This document shows, in pieces, positions 63,953 to 64,000 of a DNA stretch of 64,000 nucleotides; the stretch's first letter is position 1, and every line of letters starts with the position of its first letter. The notes under the pieces are model-generated. The model did not search any database. It was not told where the DNA came from and was given only the letters and a program-made list of their open reading frames with translations. Source of the DNA: FEB-22 sp003105195 (GTDB taxonomy: Bacteria; Pseudomonadota; Alphaproteobacteria; Rhizobiales; Xanthobacteraceae); NCBI GenBank assembly GCA_027493405.1, contig JAOSKV010000003.1:211785-275784 (forward strand), written 5' to 3'. Both the position numbers and the translations under genes were made by a program.

Positions 63953-64000
63953 ATGCTCCGCTGTTCGTGGATGACGTCGTTGCGAATCCTCGCCCTGGTC
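63953..64000 (+). CDS. Start of an exported protein, cut by the window end
   Basis: Sixteen codons visible (MLRCSWMTSLRILALV), the start of a signal peptide, behind a GGAGGGCG site. The product lies outside the window. Confidence 0.6.
   Translation, partial: MLRCSWMTSLRILALV

Overview
The window is a stretch of a high-GC alphaproteobacterial chromosome, most likely from the Hyphomicrobiales (Rhizobiales), near Bradyrhizobium, Rhodopseudomonas or the Xanthobacteraceae. The evidence is the gene content and local order: tandem Omp25/31-type porins with the AADLPRKAP leader junction, a MoxR/DUF58/DUF4159/GATase-like operon next to DUF1285, CoA pyrophosphatase, DUF6111 and cca, an mbfA ferritin-VIT exporter, and palindromic intergenic repeats typical of that order. 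Cytochrome b and c1 are separate genes here, unlike the fused fbcH of Bradyrhizobium. I see no rRNA, tRNA, CRISPR array, transposase or prophage.

Layout. 0-4 kb: a hydroxyproline epimerase/proline racemase end and a TRAP transporter (P-Q-M). 3.7-13 kb: an XRE regulator with a divergent membrane protein and paired palindromes, a hemerythrin-like protein, a class A penicillin-binding protein with an exported partner, an HxlR regulator and a GGDEF-EAL signalling protein. 13-21 kb: a ceramide-glucosyltransferase-like enzyme, the ergothioneine pair egtB-egtD, a MetE-like enzyme, an M24 peptidase-fold protein lacking one metal ligand, and an interrupted hydroxyisobutyrate-dehydrogenase-type gene. 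20.7-33.8 kb: adenine deaminase, a TPR protein, a second dehydrogenase, tandem FMN reductases, an HTH-methyltransferase plus MTHFR-like pair, and a small sugar-acid block (IPMDH-like, hydroxypyruvate isomerase, SDR). 33.8-38.9 kb: YbaK-type deacylase, metallophosphoesterase, MbfA, NUDIX, glutathionyl-hydroquinone reductase, GNAT and an HdeA-like protein.

39-49 kb: the Bat-like MoxR operon on the minus strand, divergent from DUF1285, CoA pyrophosphatase, DUF6111 and cca. 49-51 kb: two outer-membrane barrel genes, one broken. 51-57 kb: DM13 protein, hemF, a group of membrane glycosylation genes and trmL. 57.4-60.2 kb: petABC, the cytochrome bc1 complex. 60.2-64 kb: mtnP, a small membrane protein, apt, and short exported proteins of unknown function.

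Functional links: mtnP releases adenine from methylthioadenosine and apt recycles it to AMP, while the distant ade gene can deaminate it. DUF2142, methyltransferase, SMR, GT2 and DUF2304 look like a lipid-linked glycosylation group. Several genes touch one-carbon or methyl metabolism (egtD, MetE-like, HTH-methyltransferase, MTHFR-like), and two of these promoter regions share a GTCCCAC-N7-GTGGG palindrome.

Caution: eleven single-base frameshifts interrupt otherwise normal genes, most of them in short homopolymer runs. Many are probably sequence errors, so those genes are described here as if repaired, with the position of each break given.
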